From assembly GCF_013371495.1 (NCBI RefSeq), contig NZ_JABWTA010000001.1:2020693-2084692 (forward strand): a stretch of 64,000 nucleotides of DNA, in the 5' to 3' direction. Within the stretch, counting starts at the first letter, position 1. Every line of letters begins with the position of its first letter. A model generated the notes under the pieces. The model was given only the letters and a program-made list of their open reading frames with translations. It searched no databases and was not told the origin of the DNA. The stretch is from Altererythrobacter lutimaris. Its GTDB lineage: Bacteria > Pseudomonadota > Alphaproteobacteria > Sphingomonadales > Sphingomonadaceae. Position numbers and translations under genes: made by a program. This document shows positions 17,181 to 26,957 of this stretch, piece by piece.

Positions 17181-19354
17181 TCGCCGTCCTGCGTGTCGGT
17201 CATGCCCATCTGCCAGAGAAAGAAAGTGAATTCTTCCGCTGTTTCATAAAGCGAGTTCCAACGGCCGGACTTGCCGCCATGGCCTGCACCCATATTGGTC
17301 TTGAGAAGCAGCGTATTGTCGTCAGTCTTCACATCGCGCAGCTTGGCGACCCATTTCGCTGGCTCCCAATAGGTGACGCGCGGATCATTAAGACCGGCAG
17401 TAACCAGCAGCGGCGGATAATCCTGCGCAGTCACCTGATCGTAAGGCGAGTAGCTGAGGATATAAGCAAAGGCCTGCTTGCTCTCGATTGGGTTGCCCCA
17501 TTCCTGCCATTCGCCCGGAGTGAGCGGCAAGCTGTCATCGAGCATAGTGTTCAGCACATCGACAAAAGGCACATGCGATGCGACTGCGCCGAACAGCTTG
17601 GGGTCCTGATTGATGACGGCGCCCATCAGCTCGCCGCCAGCAGAACCGCCAGATGCCGTAACCTTGCCTTCAGCGGTGTAGCCTTTGGCAACGAGCCCGC
17701 GGCCGACATCGACGAAGTCGTTGAAGGTGTTGGTCCGCTCGTTCATTTTACCCTGCAGGTACCAGCGCCGGCCAAGATCATCGCCGCCGCGAATATGCGC
17801 GATGGCATAAGCAAAGCCGCGATCAATCAAGCTGAGGCGCGTGGTCGAGAAGCTCGGCGGTACAGCATAGCCATAAGCGCCATAGGCATAGAGATGCAGC
17901 GGTCCGCCCATTTCGCGGTCCTTGCGATAGACAACGCTGACCGGAACCATTGTGCCGTCGCGCGCTTCGATTTCCAGACGCTCGGTCGTGTAAAGCGATG
18001 CATCATAACCGCTCGGGATTTCCTGCTGCTTCAAGAGCTCGAGCGATCCGGTCGCGACGTCATAATCATAGACCGAATCCGGCGTGACCATGCTTTCATA
18101 TGCGAGCCGCAGCTTGGCTTGGTCATACTCTGGATTGTTCGACAAGCCAGTGTTGTAGCTCGCTTCGGGGAAGGAAATGGGTTTGGCTTCCAGCGGCGCG
18201 TCATAGGAACGGATCTGGATCTGATCGAGACCGTTCAAACGCCCTTCGGTAACGAAGAAGTCCTTGAACAGCTCAAAACCGGTGAGATAAAACTCGTTCG
18301 AGCCTGCGAGCACTGTTTCCCATTCACTCGGATTATCGAGCGAGGCTTTAGCCAAGCGGAAGTTGATGTGATCGTCATTGGTCCAGATGAACAGCTCGTC
18401 ACCGCGCACATCGACGGAATATTCCCGCCCTTTTTGGCGCGGGCTGATAAGGATTTGCTCGCCGGTCGGGTCATCAGCACGAACCAGCCGCACTTCAGTC
18501 GTCTCATTGTCGCCGGTCGCGATGATCAACCAGTCATCCTGCGCGGACAGTCCAGCCCGGACAGCAAAAGTAATATCGTCCTCTTTATAGATCTCGACAT
18601 CTTGGTCGGAAGAGGTCCCAACCTTGTGCAAGCGGACATTGTCTACGCGCCAGTTGGCATTCGCCTTGCCGTAAACAAGCATGGTGTCGTTCGCGACCCA
18701 GTTAAGGCCGGACAATGTCTCTGGGATCACATCGTCAAGCAGTTCGCCCGTTTCCAGATCCTTGATCCGCGCTGTAAAGCGCTCTGAACCGTTATCGTCG
18801 TAAGAATAGGCGAGATAGCGACCGCTATCGCTCACAGACATCGCGCCCAAGCGGAAATATTCGAGACCTTCCGCAAGCTCGTTCTCGTCCAGCATCAACT
18901 GCGGTTCGCCGCCCGTCACTGGCTTGCGATAATGCTTGCGATATTGCGCGCCCTCTTCGAATTCGACCCAATAGAGGTAGTCGCCATCCTTTTGCGGCAC
19001 TGAGCTGTCATCTTCCTTGATGCGCGCGCGCATCTCGGCAAACAGCTCATCCGTCAGCGCCTTGTGAGGTTCCATCTGCGCTTCAAACCAGGCGTTCTCG
19101 GCTTTGAGATAATCCAGCACATCTTCATCATCGATGGTCGGATAAGACTGGTCTTTCAGCCAGTTATACGGATCAGAGATCGTGATCCCGTGGTGAGTGT
19201 AACTGTGTTCGCGCTTTTCAGCGACGGGAGGTGCAGTCGGGGCCGTTTGGCTCACTGTTGTGTTGTCCTTGTGGTCATCCGCCAATGCCGGGCTCGCTGA
19301 CAGGGCAGTAAGGCAAGCAGCAAGCGAAAGAGAGGTCAGTTTGACGGGTTTCAT
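17177..19354 (-). CDS. S9 prolyl-oligopeptidase family peptidase (oligopeptidase B-like), exported
   Basis: A 725-residue serine peptidase: signal peptide ending near PALADDH, an N-terminal seven-bladed propeller (about 50-470), and a C-terminal alpha/beta-hydrolase domain. The triad is visible as Ser in SGGSAGGELMG (near 570), Asp in TAGLNDPRV (near 656) and His in NMGAGHGGKSG (near 690). NDPRVTYWEPAKWVAKLR is typical of oligopeptidase B, which cuts short peptides after basic residues. The signal peptide places it in the periplasm. It leads the three-gene overlapping set. Confidence 0.94.
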   Translation of the reverse strand: MKPVKLTSLSLAACLTALSASPALADDHKDNTTVSQTAPTAPPVAEKREHSYTHHGITISDPYNWLKDQSYPTIDDEDVLDYLKAENAWFEAQMEPHKALTDELFAEMRARIKEDDSSVPQKDGDYLYWVEFEEGAQYRKHYRKPVTGGEPQLMLDENELAEGLEYFRLGAMSVSDSGRYLAYSYDDNGSERFTARIKDLETGELLDDVIPETLSGLNWVANDTMLVYGKANANWRVDNVRLHKVGTSSDQDVEIYKEDDITFAVRAGLSAQDDWLIIATGDNETTEVRLVRADDPTGEQILISPRQKGREYSVDVRGDELFIWTNDDHINFRLAKASLDNPSEWETVLAGSNEFYLTGFELFKDFFVTEGRLNGLDQIQIRSYDAPLEAKPISFPEASYNTGLSNNPEYDQAKLRLAYESMVTPDSVYDYDVATGSLELLKQQEIPSGYDASLYTTERLEIEARDGTMVPVSVVYRKDREMGGPLHLYAYGAYGYAVPPSFSTTRLSLIDRGFAYAIAHIRGGDDLGRRWYLQGKMNERTNTFNDFVDVGRGLVAKGYTAEGKVTASGGSAGGELMGAVINQDPKLFGAVASHVPFVDVLNTMLDDSLPLTPGEWQEWGNPIESKQAFAYILSYSPYDQVTAQDYPPLLVTAGLNDPRVTYWEPAKWVAKLRDVKTDDNTLLLKTNMGAGHGGKSGRWNSLYETAEEFTFFLWQMGMTDTQDGE

Positions 19355-19482
19355 GGTTGAGGGTCCTCAAATTGGCGATAGCGCGCTGACTGGAAAGCCA
19401 GCCGCAAGCGGCCTATGTGTGTCTACATAAACATTCACCATCGCGCGGCAAGACACTGCGCGCCAAGGCAGGAATCGACAAG

Positions 19483-21288
19483 ATGCTGATGCAAACCCAT
19501 GAAGCGCGGCTGGATGCGCTCCGCAAGGAATTGAAGCGGCAAGAGCTTGATGGATTTGTCGTGCCGATCAGCGACGAACATGTAAGCGAATATGTCGGCG
19601 CTTATGCCCAGCGGCTCGCATGGCTAACCGGATTCGGCGGCAGCGCAGGAAACGCGGTGGTGCTGGCGGATACGGCCGCGATGTTCACTGACGGACGCTA
19701 CACTGTTCAGGTGCGCGAGCAAGTGGATGGCAATCTCTATGAGTATCGTTCTGTCCCACAAGATACGGTCGGCGCTTGGCTGACTGACAAAGCGAGCGAA
19801 GGCGCGCGGATCGGCTATGATCCCTGGCTGCACACGCGCAAATGGGTTCGTGGGGTTGAAAAGCAGCTCGGCAATTCGGGCGTCACGCTGGTGCCAGTCG
19901 AAACCAATCCCATCGATGCGGTTTGGCAGGACCAACCCGCCCCCTCCGATGCAATCGCCTTTGTCCATGAAGACAAACATGCCGGACGTTCATCGGCTGA
20001 GAAGCGCGCACAGATAGCTGATGCGCTCAAAGCCCAAGGGCACGACACAGCCATTGTCTCGGCGCTCGACTCGATCGCATGGCTGCTCAACATTCGCGGC
20101 GCTGATGTAGACCATACGCCAGTCTCTTTGTCTTATGTTGTTGCGAAGGATGACGGCACGGCAGAGCTGTTCATTGCGCCTGAAAAGGTCACACCTGAAC
20201 TCAAGCAGCATCTCGGGAATGCCATCACGATCCGCGACCGCAGTGAATTCTCAAGCGCGCTTGCTGAGCTTTCAGGCAAAACCGTGACGGTTGATCCCGA
20301 CTACGGAGTCGCTGCCATCCCGCAGCTGCTGGAAAGTGCAGGCGCGACAGTGAGCTTCAATCGCTGCCCGACGATCCTGCCGAAAGCGATCAAGAATTCG
20401 GTCGAACAACAGGGCCACCGCGATGCGCAAGCGCGCGATGGCGCAGCGGTCACGCGCTTCCTGCATTGGCTTCAGCGCGAAGGCCCCTCTGGCGAAGTGG
20501 ACGAACTGGCTGCCGCCGCGAAACTCAAGGCCTTCCGCGAAGAGCATGGCGATTTGCGCGATCTTTCTTTCGATACGATCTCTGCAGCAGGGCCACATGC
20601 CGCTTTGCCGCATTACCGCGTGGACGAAGACAGCAATATTCCGATTCCGCCTTCCAGCATCTATCTGGTCGATTCAGGCGGGCAATATGCTGACGGGACC
20701 ACCGACATCACACGCACAGTCTGGATTGGTCCTGGCGAGCCGACTGCGGAGATGAAAGACCGCAATACGCGCGTGCTCAAAGGGCATATTGCGATTGCAC
20801 AGGCGATCTTCCCGCGCGGCACTGCCGGCAGCCAGCTCGATAGCTTCGCACGGCAGTTCCTTTGGCAGGCAGGCGTAGACTTTGCCCACGGCACAGGCCA
20901 CGGCGTCGGCAGCTTCCTCGCTGTGCATGAAGGTCCGCAGCGCATCTCGAAGCCTGCGGGCGGTCAAGCGGGCACGGATCAGGAGCTGATGGCGGGAATG
21001 ATCCTCTCCAACGAACCGGGCTACTATAAGCAAGGCCATTTCGGCATCCGGATCGAGAACCTTGTTCTGATCGAGCCGCGCGCAATTGACGGCGCGGAAG
21101 ACGATTACTTCGGTTTTGAAACGCTGACTTTCGTGCCGCTGGACCGTCGTTTGATCGAAAAAAGCCTCCTGACAGCGGACGAAATCGCATGGGTTGATAA
21201 CTATCACGTTCAGGTACGCGAACTCCTGGCACCGCAACTTTCCGGCGATGATCTGGCGTGGCTCGAACAGGAATGTGCCCCGCTTTGA
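19483..21288 (+). CDS. Xaa-Pro aminopeptidase, M24B family
   Basis: A cytoplasmic metallopeptidase of about 601 residues that removes the N-terminal residue before proline. It has two creatinase-like N-terminal domains and a C-terminal pita-bread domain. Metal ligands are visible in LVDSGGQYADGTTDITRT, HGTGHGVGSFLAVHEGP, NEPGYYKQGHFGIRIEN and the final FETLTFVPLD. The start at ATG 19483 follows AGGA by 9 nt. The open frame extends 66 nt further upstream without a ribosome site. It is divergent from the S9 peptidase, so two peptide-processing genes share the 128-bp gap. Confidence 0.94.
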   Translation: MLMQTHEARLDALRKELKRQELDGFVVPISDEHVSEYVGAYAQRLAWLTGFGGSAGNAVVLADTAAMFTDGRYTVQVREQVDGNLYEYRSVPQDTVGAWLTDKASEGARIGYDPWLHTRKWVRGVEKQLGNSGVTLVPVETNPIDAVWQDQPAPSDAIAFVHEDKHAGRSSAEKRAQIADALKAQGHDTAIVSALDSIAWLLNIRGADVDHTPVSLSYVVAKDDGTAELFIAPEKVTPELKQHLGNAITIRDRSEFSSALAELSGKTVTVDPDYGVAAIPQLLESAGATVSFNRCPTILPKAIKNSVEQQGHRDAQARDGAAVTRFLHWLQREGPSGEVDELAAAAKLKAFREEHGDLRDLSFDTISAAGPHAALPHYRVDEDSNIPIPPSSIYLVDSGGQYADGTTDITRTVWIGPGEPTAEMKDRNTRVLKGHIAIAQAIFPRGTAGSQLDSFARQFLWQAGVDFAHGTGHGVGSFLAVHEGPQRISKPAGGQAGTDQELMAGMILSNEPGYYKQGHFGIRIENLVLIEPRAIDGAEDDYFGFETLTFVPLDRRLIEKSLLTADEIAWVDNYHVQVRELLAPQLSGDDLAWLEQECAPL

Positions 21289-21371
21289 AGGACTTGCATG
21301 GCGCGCTTGTAGAACTCCGTATGTTCACGTAATGTTCCCGCTCGGCCCGAGTCGATAAAGGAGATTCTGCA

Positions 21372-21752
21372 ATGATTGGTTACGTAACTTTGGGCACGAA
21401 TGATTTGCCGCGTGCAGCCACTTTCTATGATGCGATCGCGAAGGAATTCGGCGTTGGCCGGATGATGGAATTCGATACGTTTATCGCCTGGGGTGCAATG
21501 GGCGGCGCACCCGGTGTCGCTGCAACCAAGCCGTTTGACGAACAGCCCGCAACCGTCGGCAACGGCACAATGGTTGCCTTGCAAGTAGGCAATCCAGAAA
21601 AGGTGCAAGCGGTTTATGATGTTGCGCTCGCTAACGGCGGTTCGGATGAAGGTGCTCCGGGCCCGCGCGGGGACGACGGCTTCTATGCAGGCTATTTCCG
21701 AGATCCGGATGGCAACAAGCTCAATGTTTTCTGCATGACAGGCGCTGGCTGA
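21372..21752 (+). CDS. VOC-family (glyoxalase/bleomycin-resistance fold) protein
   Basis: A 126-residue protein with the paired beta-alpha-beta-beta-beta units of the vicinal-oxygen-chelate fold: MIGYVTLGTNDLPRAATFYD at the start and GYFRDPDGNKLNVF at the end. The catalytic role is unknown. Relatives include lyases, dioxygenases and binding proteins. AAAGGAG precedes the ATG. One nucleotide separates its stop from the following cupin start, so they are likely one operon. Confidence 0.9.
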   Translation: MIGYVTLGTNDLPRAATFYDAIAKEFGVGRMMEFDTFIAWGAMGGAPGVAATKPFDEQPATVGNGTMVALQVGNPEKVQAVYDVALANGGSDEGAPGPRGDDGFYAGYFRDPDGNKLNVFCMTGAG

Positions 21753-21753
21753 C

Positions 21754-22170
21754 ATGTCCGGTGTCCGGCGTCTTGAAGACAGTTTCATCCACTTGGGCCT
21801 TGGCGCACGCGCCATTCCCCTGCCCGAATTTGACGGCATGAACTGGTATGAGCGTTATGGCGCTGAACATGGCAAGGATGGAGCAGAAGGTAGACTGGTC
21901 TCGCTCCATTCGTTCAGCGAAGGTTGGTCAACCTGGGAAATGCATCCCAACGGTGAAGAGGTTGTGCTGTGTATCGAAGGTAGCATGACGCTGACTCAGG
22001 AATTTCCCGATGGCCGACGTGAGACCCTTCATCTCGCCGCTGGCGAATATGCGATCAACCCACCCAAGGTCTGGCACATCGCGGATGTCGATGCGCAGGC
22101 AACTGCGCTGTTCATTACATCGGGAGAAGGCACTGAGATGCGCGAACGAAGCGCATTTCCGGTCGATTAA
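21754..22170 (+). CDS. Cupin-domain protein
   Basis: A 138-residue single-cupin protein. Metal-site motifs are WEMHPNGEEVVLCIEG near 67 and GEYAINPPKVWHIADV near 104, although the first motif has one His rather than two. It follows the VOC gene by one base. Cupins of this size bind small ligands or act as simple isomerases or dioxygenases. The function cannot be fixed. Confidence 0.88.
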   Translation: MSGVRRLEDSFIHLGLGARAIPLPEFDGMNWYERYGAEHGKDGAEGRLVSLHSFSEGWSTWEMHPNGEEVVLCIEGSMTLTQEFPDGRRETLHLAAGEYAINPPKVWHIADVDAQATALFITSGEGTEMRERSAFPVD

Positions 22171-22349
22171 TAGGCATGTTAGCCTGATACAATTCGCGAC
22201 AATTCATGAGCATCACGGCATAATCCTGCGACAGGCGATGCTTAGAACTTAGTTCCAAGAGCAGTGGCCCGCACCCGGGTCCCTCCAGTCCCCCTCACCC
22301 ACTTGGGTCCGGCGCTGCTGCTCATTCGATACTCACTTGGAGCTAAGAC

Positions 22350-23015
22350 ATGAAGAAACGTACCCTTACTCTCTCTGTAGCCGCGCTGGCTTTGATCGGC
22401 GCAGGAGCTGCCGTTGCACACAATCACAGCATGCGCGGCAACCCTGATCTCGATGGCGATGGCGTTGTGACGCTTGAAGAAGCCTCGACCCATGGCGCCC
22501 GGATGTTCGACCGCATGGATGCCAACGGCGACGGCGTACTGAACGCTGAAGACCGCGAGGCCAAGCAGGCTGAACGCTTTGTCCAAATGGATGCCGACGG
22601 TAGCGGCGAAGTGACCCAAGCTGAAATGCAGTCAGCTCGTGAAGCACGCGAAGCCAAGCGGGCAGAGCGCCGCGAAGGCCGTGCAGAAGCGATGTTCGCA
22701 CGGCTTGATACCGACGGCAGTGGCGGCATTTCCGAAGCCGAATTTGCCGCAGCGCGGGAAGCACGCGGCCAGCGCGGCGGGAAAGGCATGCGCGGCGGGC
22801 GCGGCGGACCGATGGCAATGCTGCGTCAGGCGGACACCAACGGTGATGAAGCGATCAGCCGCGCAGAGTTCGACGCCGCGATGGAAGCACGCTTTACCCG
22901 CATGGACACTGACGGTTCTGGCTCAATCACCGCCGATGAACGCGAAGCTGCCAAAGAGGCCCGCCAAAGCCGCCGCGGCGAGCGCCGGATGGAGCGTCGT
23001 GGGCAAGGCTCATAA
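22350..23015 (+). CDS. Exported EF-hand calcium-binding protein with six loops
   Basis: A 221-residue protein with a signal peptide (MKKRTLTLSVAALALIGAG) and six EF-hand-type loops: DLDGDGVVTLEE, DANGDGVLNAED, DADGSGEVTQAE, DTDGSGGISEAE, DTNGDEAISRAE and DTDGSGSITADE. Five have the usual D-x-D/N-x-D/S-G pattern. The fifth lacks the central Gly. Linkers are rich in Arg, Ala and Glu. It is predicted to be a periplasmic calcium sensor or buffer. The two-component genes begin 90 bp later on the same strand. Confidence 0.9.
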   Translation: MKKRTLTLSVAALALIGAGAAVAHNHSMRGNPDLDGDGVVTLEEASTHGARMFDRMDANGDGVLNAEDREAKQAERFVQMDADGSGEVTQAEMQSAREAREAKRAERREGRAEAMFARLDTDGSGGISEAEFAAAREARGQRGGKGMRGGRGGPMAMLRQADTNGDEAISRAEFDAAMEARFTRMDTDGSGSITADEREAAKEARQSRRGERRMERRGQGS

Positions 23016-23046
23016 GGCCACCAATTGATCCACCGATCAGCCTGTT

Positions 23047-23077
23047 GGGGCTCAAGCTCTCTCCCTGCTTGAGCCCC
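23047..23077 (+). promoter_or_regulatory. 11-bp hairpin between EF-hand gene and response regulator
   Basis: GGGGCTCAAGC (23047-23057) pairs perfectly with GCTTGAGCCCC (23067-23077) around a 9-nt loop. There is no T-run, so it is either a weak or partial terminator or an mRNA processing and stability element that sets different levels for the EF-hand protein and the two-component genes. Confidence 0.55.
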
Positions 23078-23105
23078 GCTTGGCATTACGGCACAACACA
23101 TCGCG

Positions 23106-23852
23106 ATGTCTGACACTCACACCGATACCATCCTGCTTGTTGATGATGAGCCCAGCTTGAGAGAACCGCTCGCAGAGTATCTCTCAGGTCAGGGCTTTGC
23201 CGTCCACGAAGCAGATAGCGCCGCGAAAGCGCGCGGTCTGCTGCTGGAGTTAAAGCCCGACCTCGTCCTTGCCGACATCATGATGCCAGGTGAAGATGGA
23301 CTTTCGCTGACGCGCCACCTGGTTGAGACGCGTGACTTGCCGGTGATTCTCATCACTGCGCGTGGAGAATCCACCGACCGGATCGTAGGTCTTGAAATGG
23401 GGGCTGACGATTATGTCGTGAAGCCGTTCGAACCCCGCGAGCTTGTTGCCCGCATCCGCAGCGTATTGCGGCGCGCGCGGCGCGATGTGTCTGCCTCGCG
23501 TGTCGTGGAAGAGCACGCGCATTACCAGTTCGAAGGCTGGCGCCTTGATCCGCTCAAACAGCATCTAAGCGATCCCGAAGGTGTCTCTGTCCCGATCTCT
23601 ACGGCTGAGTTTCGAATGCTTTGCGCCTTCCTTGATCATCCCAATCAAGTGCTCGACCGAGATCGCTTGCTGGATATGGTGCAGGGCCGCGAAGCTCATC
23701 TGTTCGACCGCGCAGTCGACAATCAGGTGAGCCGGTTGCGGCGCAAAATCGAAGCGGACACCAAGAACCCGCAATTGATCCTGACGGTGCGCGGAGGCGG
23801 CTATCGCTTTGCCGCTGACGTCACCCGCATTCGCCCGGATGCCTCGGCTTGA
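23106..23852 (+). CDS. OmpR/PhoB-family response regulator
   Basis: A 248-residue regulator. The receiver domain has acidic residues in ILLVDDEPS, the phospho-acceptor Asp in LVLADIMMPGEDG near 57, Thr in ILITARGE and Lys in YVVKPFEP. A winged-helix DNA-binding domain follows (LLDMVQGREAHLFDRAVDNQ, RGGGYRFAADV). Its stop overlaps the kinase TTG start by 4 nt. The location after the EF-hand gene suggests an envelope or cation-related target, which is inference only. Confidence 0.95.
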   Translation: MSDTHTDTILLVDDEPSLREPLAEYLSGQGFAVHEADSAAKARGLLLELKPDLVLADIMMPGEDGLSLTRHLVETRDLPVILITARGESTDRIVGLEMGADDYVVKPFEPRELVARIRSVLRRARRDVSASRVVEEHAHYQFEGWRLDPLKQHLSDPEGVSVPISTAEFRMLCAFLDHPNQVLDRDRLLDMVQGREAHLFDRAVDNQVSRLRRKIEADTKNPQLILTVRGGGYRFAADVTRIRPDASA

Positions 23853-25249
23853 AACGACTGCTGCCTCAAAGCCTGCTTGGCCAGGTCATGCTCCTGCTCG
23901 CGCTTGGATTGCTGATCGCGCAGGTCATAACCGTCACCTTGCTGTTCAGGGCCAATGAAGAGCGCCGATCCGAAGCGCTGGTAAACGCGGTCGCCTTACG
24001 CGTCGTGATGGCCCGCGAGACACCGCGCGCAGACAGGCTTCGCGCCAGGCCAGAGGCACGACGTGCAGCCCGGGAACTGGCTGCTCAAGGTGGGCGCTTC
24101 CGCTTGCCAATCGAGCGTCGCGTGGATACGCCTTCTATTGCTCCCAATCGACGTCTGACTCGTTTTGAAGAGCCATTGCGCCAAGTCCTCGAAGAACAGG
24201 GCATTGCGCCAGGCATTATCGCAGTGACACGGGTGCGTGCGGCGGACGATGAATTCATCCGCGAACGTATCGCGCGCTTTCCTCGCTTCAGTATTGAGAA
24301 CTGGCAAGATCGCCGACTGATCGTGGCTGCGATTGAACGACCCGAGCTTGGCCGTTGGCAAGTCATCCGAGTGCCAGAGCCGCGCCGCGATCACGGCGTC
24401 ATAGGCGGGATCATAGTGCAGACACTGGTTATTTTCGCGATCCTGTTCGCAGCGCTCTATTTCGCATTGCGGCGGCTCACTCGCCCGCTTGCGCAGCTCA
24501 CCACACGGGTTGACGACTTCGCGCAGCGTCCAGGTGACACGCAGATTCTTGCAGAGGAAGGTCCCGCCGACATGCGCCGACTCATTGCGGCGCATAATGC
24601 TATGGAAGAACGCATTTCATCCTTGCTCGATGAAAAGGACGTTATGCTGGGCGCCATTGGACATGACTTGAAGACACCGCTCGCCGCCCTGCGCGTGCGG
24701 ATTGAGAGCGTACCTGACGAAGCACAACGGACGAAAATGGTGCAGAGTATTGAAGAGCTCACCACGTCGCTCGACGACATTCTCAACCTCGCCCGCGTCG
24801 GCCGCGCCAATGAGCCGGCTGAACCCACCGACTGCACGGCCCTCGCCGCATCATTGGTGGCCGAATATGAAGATTTGGGCCAGCCGGTGGCGCTCGCTGA
24901 GGGCGATCGCATTGTCGCATCTGTGCGCGTCACATGGCTCAGGCGAGCGCTCCGCAACCTAATCGGCAATGCCTTGCGCTATGCCGGCACGGCAGACGTA
25001 GAAGTCCTGCAAGGTGATGGCCGCGTGATCTTCCGGGTCGAAGACAATGGCCCCGGTATCGCCGAAGACCGGATTGAAAGCTTGCTTGAGCCATTTGCTC
25101 GCGGGGAAGAAAGCCGAAGCCGTGCCACCGGTGGTGCAGGGCTAGGGCTTACGCTAGCGCGTGCGGTGGCTGAGTTACACGGCGGTACGCTGTCTCTCTC
25201 AAACCGCGCTGAAGGCGGCTTGAGAGCGGACATCAGAATTCCGGCTTGA
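23849..25249 (+). CDS. Sensor histidine kinase
   Basis: A 466-residue membrane kinase partnered with the regulator upstream. It has one helix near 10-30, an Arg-rich periplasmic domain (about 35-185), a second helix near 190-210, and a HAMP region. The phospho-His is in AIGHDLKTPLAALR near 272. N, G1 and G2 boxes are LRNLIGNALRYAG, VEDNGPGIAED and GGAGLGLTLARAVAELHGG. The start is TTG inside the regulator's stop. The strongly basic periplasmic domain could bind anionic ligands. Confidence 0.93.
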   Translation: MKRLLPQSLLGQVMLLLALGLLIAQVITVTLLFRANEERRSEALVNAVALRVVMARETPRADRLRARPEARRAARELAAQGGRFRLPIERRVDTPSIAPNRRLTRFEEPLRQVLEEQGIAPGIIAVTRVRAADDEFIRERIARFPRFSIENWQDRRLIVAAIERPELGRWQVIRVPEPRRDHGVIGGIIVQTLVIFAILFAALYFALRRLTRPLAQLTTRVDDFAQRPGDTQILAEEGPADMRRLIAAHNAMEERISSLLDEKDVMLGAIGHDLKTPLAALRVRIESVPDEAQRTKMVQSIEELTTSLDDILNLARVGRANEPAEPTDCTALAASLVAEYEDLGQPVALAEGDRIVASVRVTWLRRALRNLIGNALRYAGTADVEVLQGDGRVIFRVEDNGPGIAEDRIESLLEPFARGEESRSRATGGAGLGLTLARAVAELHGGTLSLSNRAEGGLRADIRIPA

Positions 25250-25278
25250 ATCCGCGGCTCAAATGCTCGGCCGAGAGC

Positions 25279-26853
25279 CTAGCGCATTAAACCGCCGATC
25301 AAATTCCTGACAAAGCGTCCCGCAACTGGCCCTGCTAGATCGGTCGCAATGGAGCCTACCGCTGAAGTTACGCCTGACTTCATCGGGTTGGCGCGGCTTT
25401 TCTTGCCGAGCACAGCTGCCGCAGCCGCACCGGCCATGGAGCCAGCCGCCACCTTGGTGCCGCGCGACAAGGCCTTTTCCCACATGCTCTTGGTCTTGCG
25501 TGAACGCTTGCCGACTTCTTCTTCGCCTTTCTCAGCAACTTCCTCGGCCGTCTCGGCAGCATCTGCTGCTTTTTGAGCGAGAACTTCCTCTGCGCTCTCT
25601 CTATCAACGCGCTCGTCATATTTGCCTTCGACTGGGCTAATTGACTGAATAATAGCGCGTTCTTTCTTCGTGACAGGCCCAAGGCGTGAACGTGGCGGTT
25701 TGATCAGCGTGCGCTGGACAACAGTCGGCGCGCCATCGTCGTCCAGCGTCGAAACCAGCGCTTCACCGACCTTCAGCTCTGTGATCGCTTTTTCGACATC
25801 GAGGTCAGGATTGATGCGAAATGTCTCGGCTGCCGCCTTGATAGCGCGTTGATCTCGAGGGGTAAAAGCACGCAAAGCATGCTGTACGCGGTTGCCCAGT
25901 TGGCCCGCGACCTCTTCGGGAATATCAATCGGATTTTGTGTCACGAAGAACACGCCAACGCCCTTGGACCGGATCAGGCGAACGACCTGCTCGATCTTCT
26001 CTTCAAGCGCTTTGGGCGCATCATCAAACAGCAAGTGGGCTTCATCGAAGAAGAACACGAGCTTGGGCTTTTCCGGATCGCCCACTTCCGGCAGGCTTTC
26101 AAACAGCTCAGCCAGCAGCCACAAAAGGAACGTCGCATAGAGCTTGGGGCTACGCATGAGTTTGTCAGCCGCGAGCACATTGACGATGCCCCGCCCTTGC
26201 TCGTCTGACTTCAAGAAGTCATCGATTTCCAGCGCGGGCTCGCCGAAGAACAGGTTTGCGCCTTGCGACTCAAAGCTCAGCAGCTGGCGCTGGATTGCGC
26301 CAACCGATTGCTTGGAGACGTTGCCGTATTTGCCTGAGAGTTCCTTCGCATTCTCTGCTGCCCAGACCAAAACAGCTTGCAAGTCTTCAAAGTCGAGCAG
26401 CAACAGGCCGTTGTCGTCTGCGTGGCGGAAGACAATTTGCAGCACGCCTTCCTGCGTGTCGTTCAGATCGAGCAAACGCGCAAGCAGCAGCGGACCCATT
26501 TCCGACACCGTCGTACGGATCGGATGGCCTTGCTCACCATAAAGGTCCCAGAACACGACAGGATTGTCGGAATAGCCATAGTCATCCATGCCGAGTTCCT
26601 TGGCGCGTCCTTCAAGCTTGTCCGCATGCTTGAACGTCGGCGAACCGGGCATGCCAACACCGGACAGATCGCCTTTGACGTCTGCGACAAAGACCGGAAC
26701 GCCATGCGCAGAGAAGCTTTCCGCCATACCCTGCAAGGTCACAGTCTTACCGGTGCCGGTCGCGCCTGCAATCAGGCCGTGCCGGTTGGCTCTGCCAAGG
26801 TCGAGATATTGCTTCTCGCCATTGCCGGCGAGGCCAAGGAAAATCTGGCTCAT
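25279..26853 (-). CDS. HerA-like ATPase (DUF853/YjgR family)
   Basis: A 524-residue P-loop ATPase of the HerA/FtsK superfamily. Walker [14 protein letters not shown] is near 31 and Walker [16 protein letters not shown] near 265. A sensor region [15 protein letters not shown] and the arginine-rich [13 protein letters not shown] follow. The C-terminal 100 residues are Lys/Glu and then Ala/Gly rich, typical of this family. Its cellular role is not established. It ends 30 bp from the convergent kinase and is divergent from pabB-pabC. Confidence 0.9.
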   Translation of the reverse strand: MSQIFLGLAGNGEKQYLDLGRANRHGLIAGATGTGKTVTLQGMAESFSAHGVPVFVADVKGDLSGVGMPGSPTFKHADKLEGRAKELGMDDYGYSDNPVVFWDLYGEQGHPIRTTVSEMGPLLLARLLDLNDTQEGVLQIVFRHADDNGLLLLDFEDLQAVLVWAAENAKELSGKYGNVSKQSVGAIQRQLLSFESQGANLFFGEPALEIDDFLKSDEQGRGIVNVLAADKLMRSPKLYATFLLWLLAELFESLPEVGDPEKPKLVFFFDEAHLLFDDAPKALEEKIEQVVRLIRSKGVGVFFVTQNPIDIPEEVAGQLGNRVQHALRAFTPRDQRAIKAAAETFRINPDLDVEKAITELKVGEALVSTLDDDGAPTVVQRTLIKPPRSRLGPVTKKERAIIQSISPVEGKYDERVDRESAEEVLAQKAADAAETAEEVAEKGEEEVGKRSRKTKSMWEKALSRGTKVAAGSMAGAAAAAVLGKKSRANPMKSGVTSAVGSIATDLAGPVAGRFVRNLIGGLMR

Positions 26854-26957
26854 GGGTTTGATGTTCTCCGCCCTCTTAGTTGTTTTGCTTACTGAAACAC
26901 ACCGGGGAGGCGGTCAAGTTCTCGACTTGTGGCGCGAAGTGGCTAAGGCGGAAGCTT

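Noticed and set aside
17279-18787. 502-codon plus-strand open frame opposite the S9 peptidase
   Set aside because: The minus-strand peptidase has complete motifs and triad. The antisense sequence has no recognisable domain.
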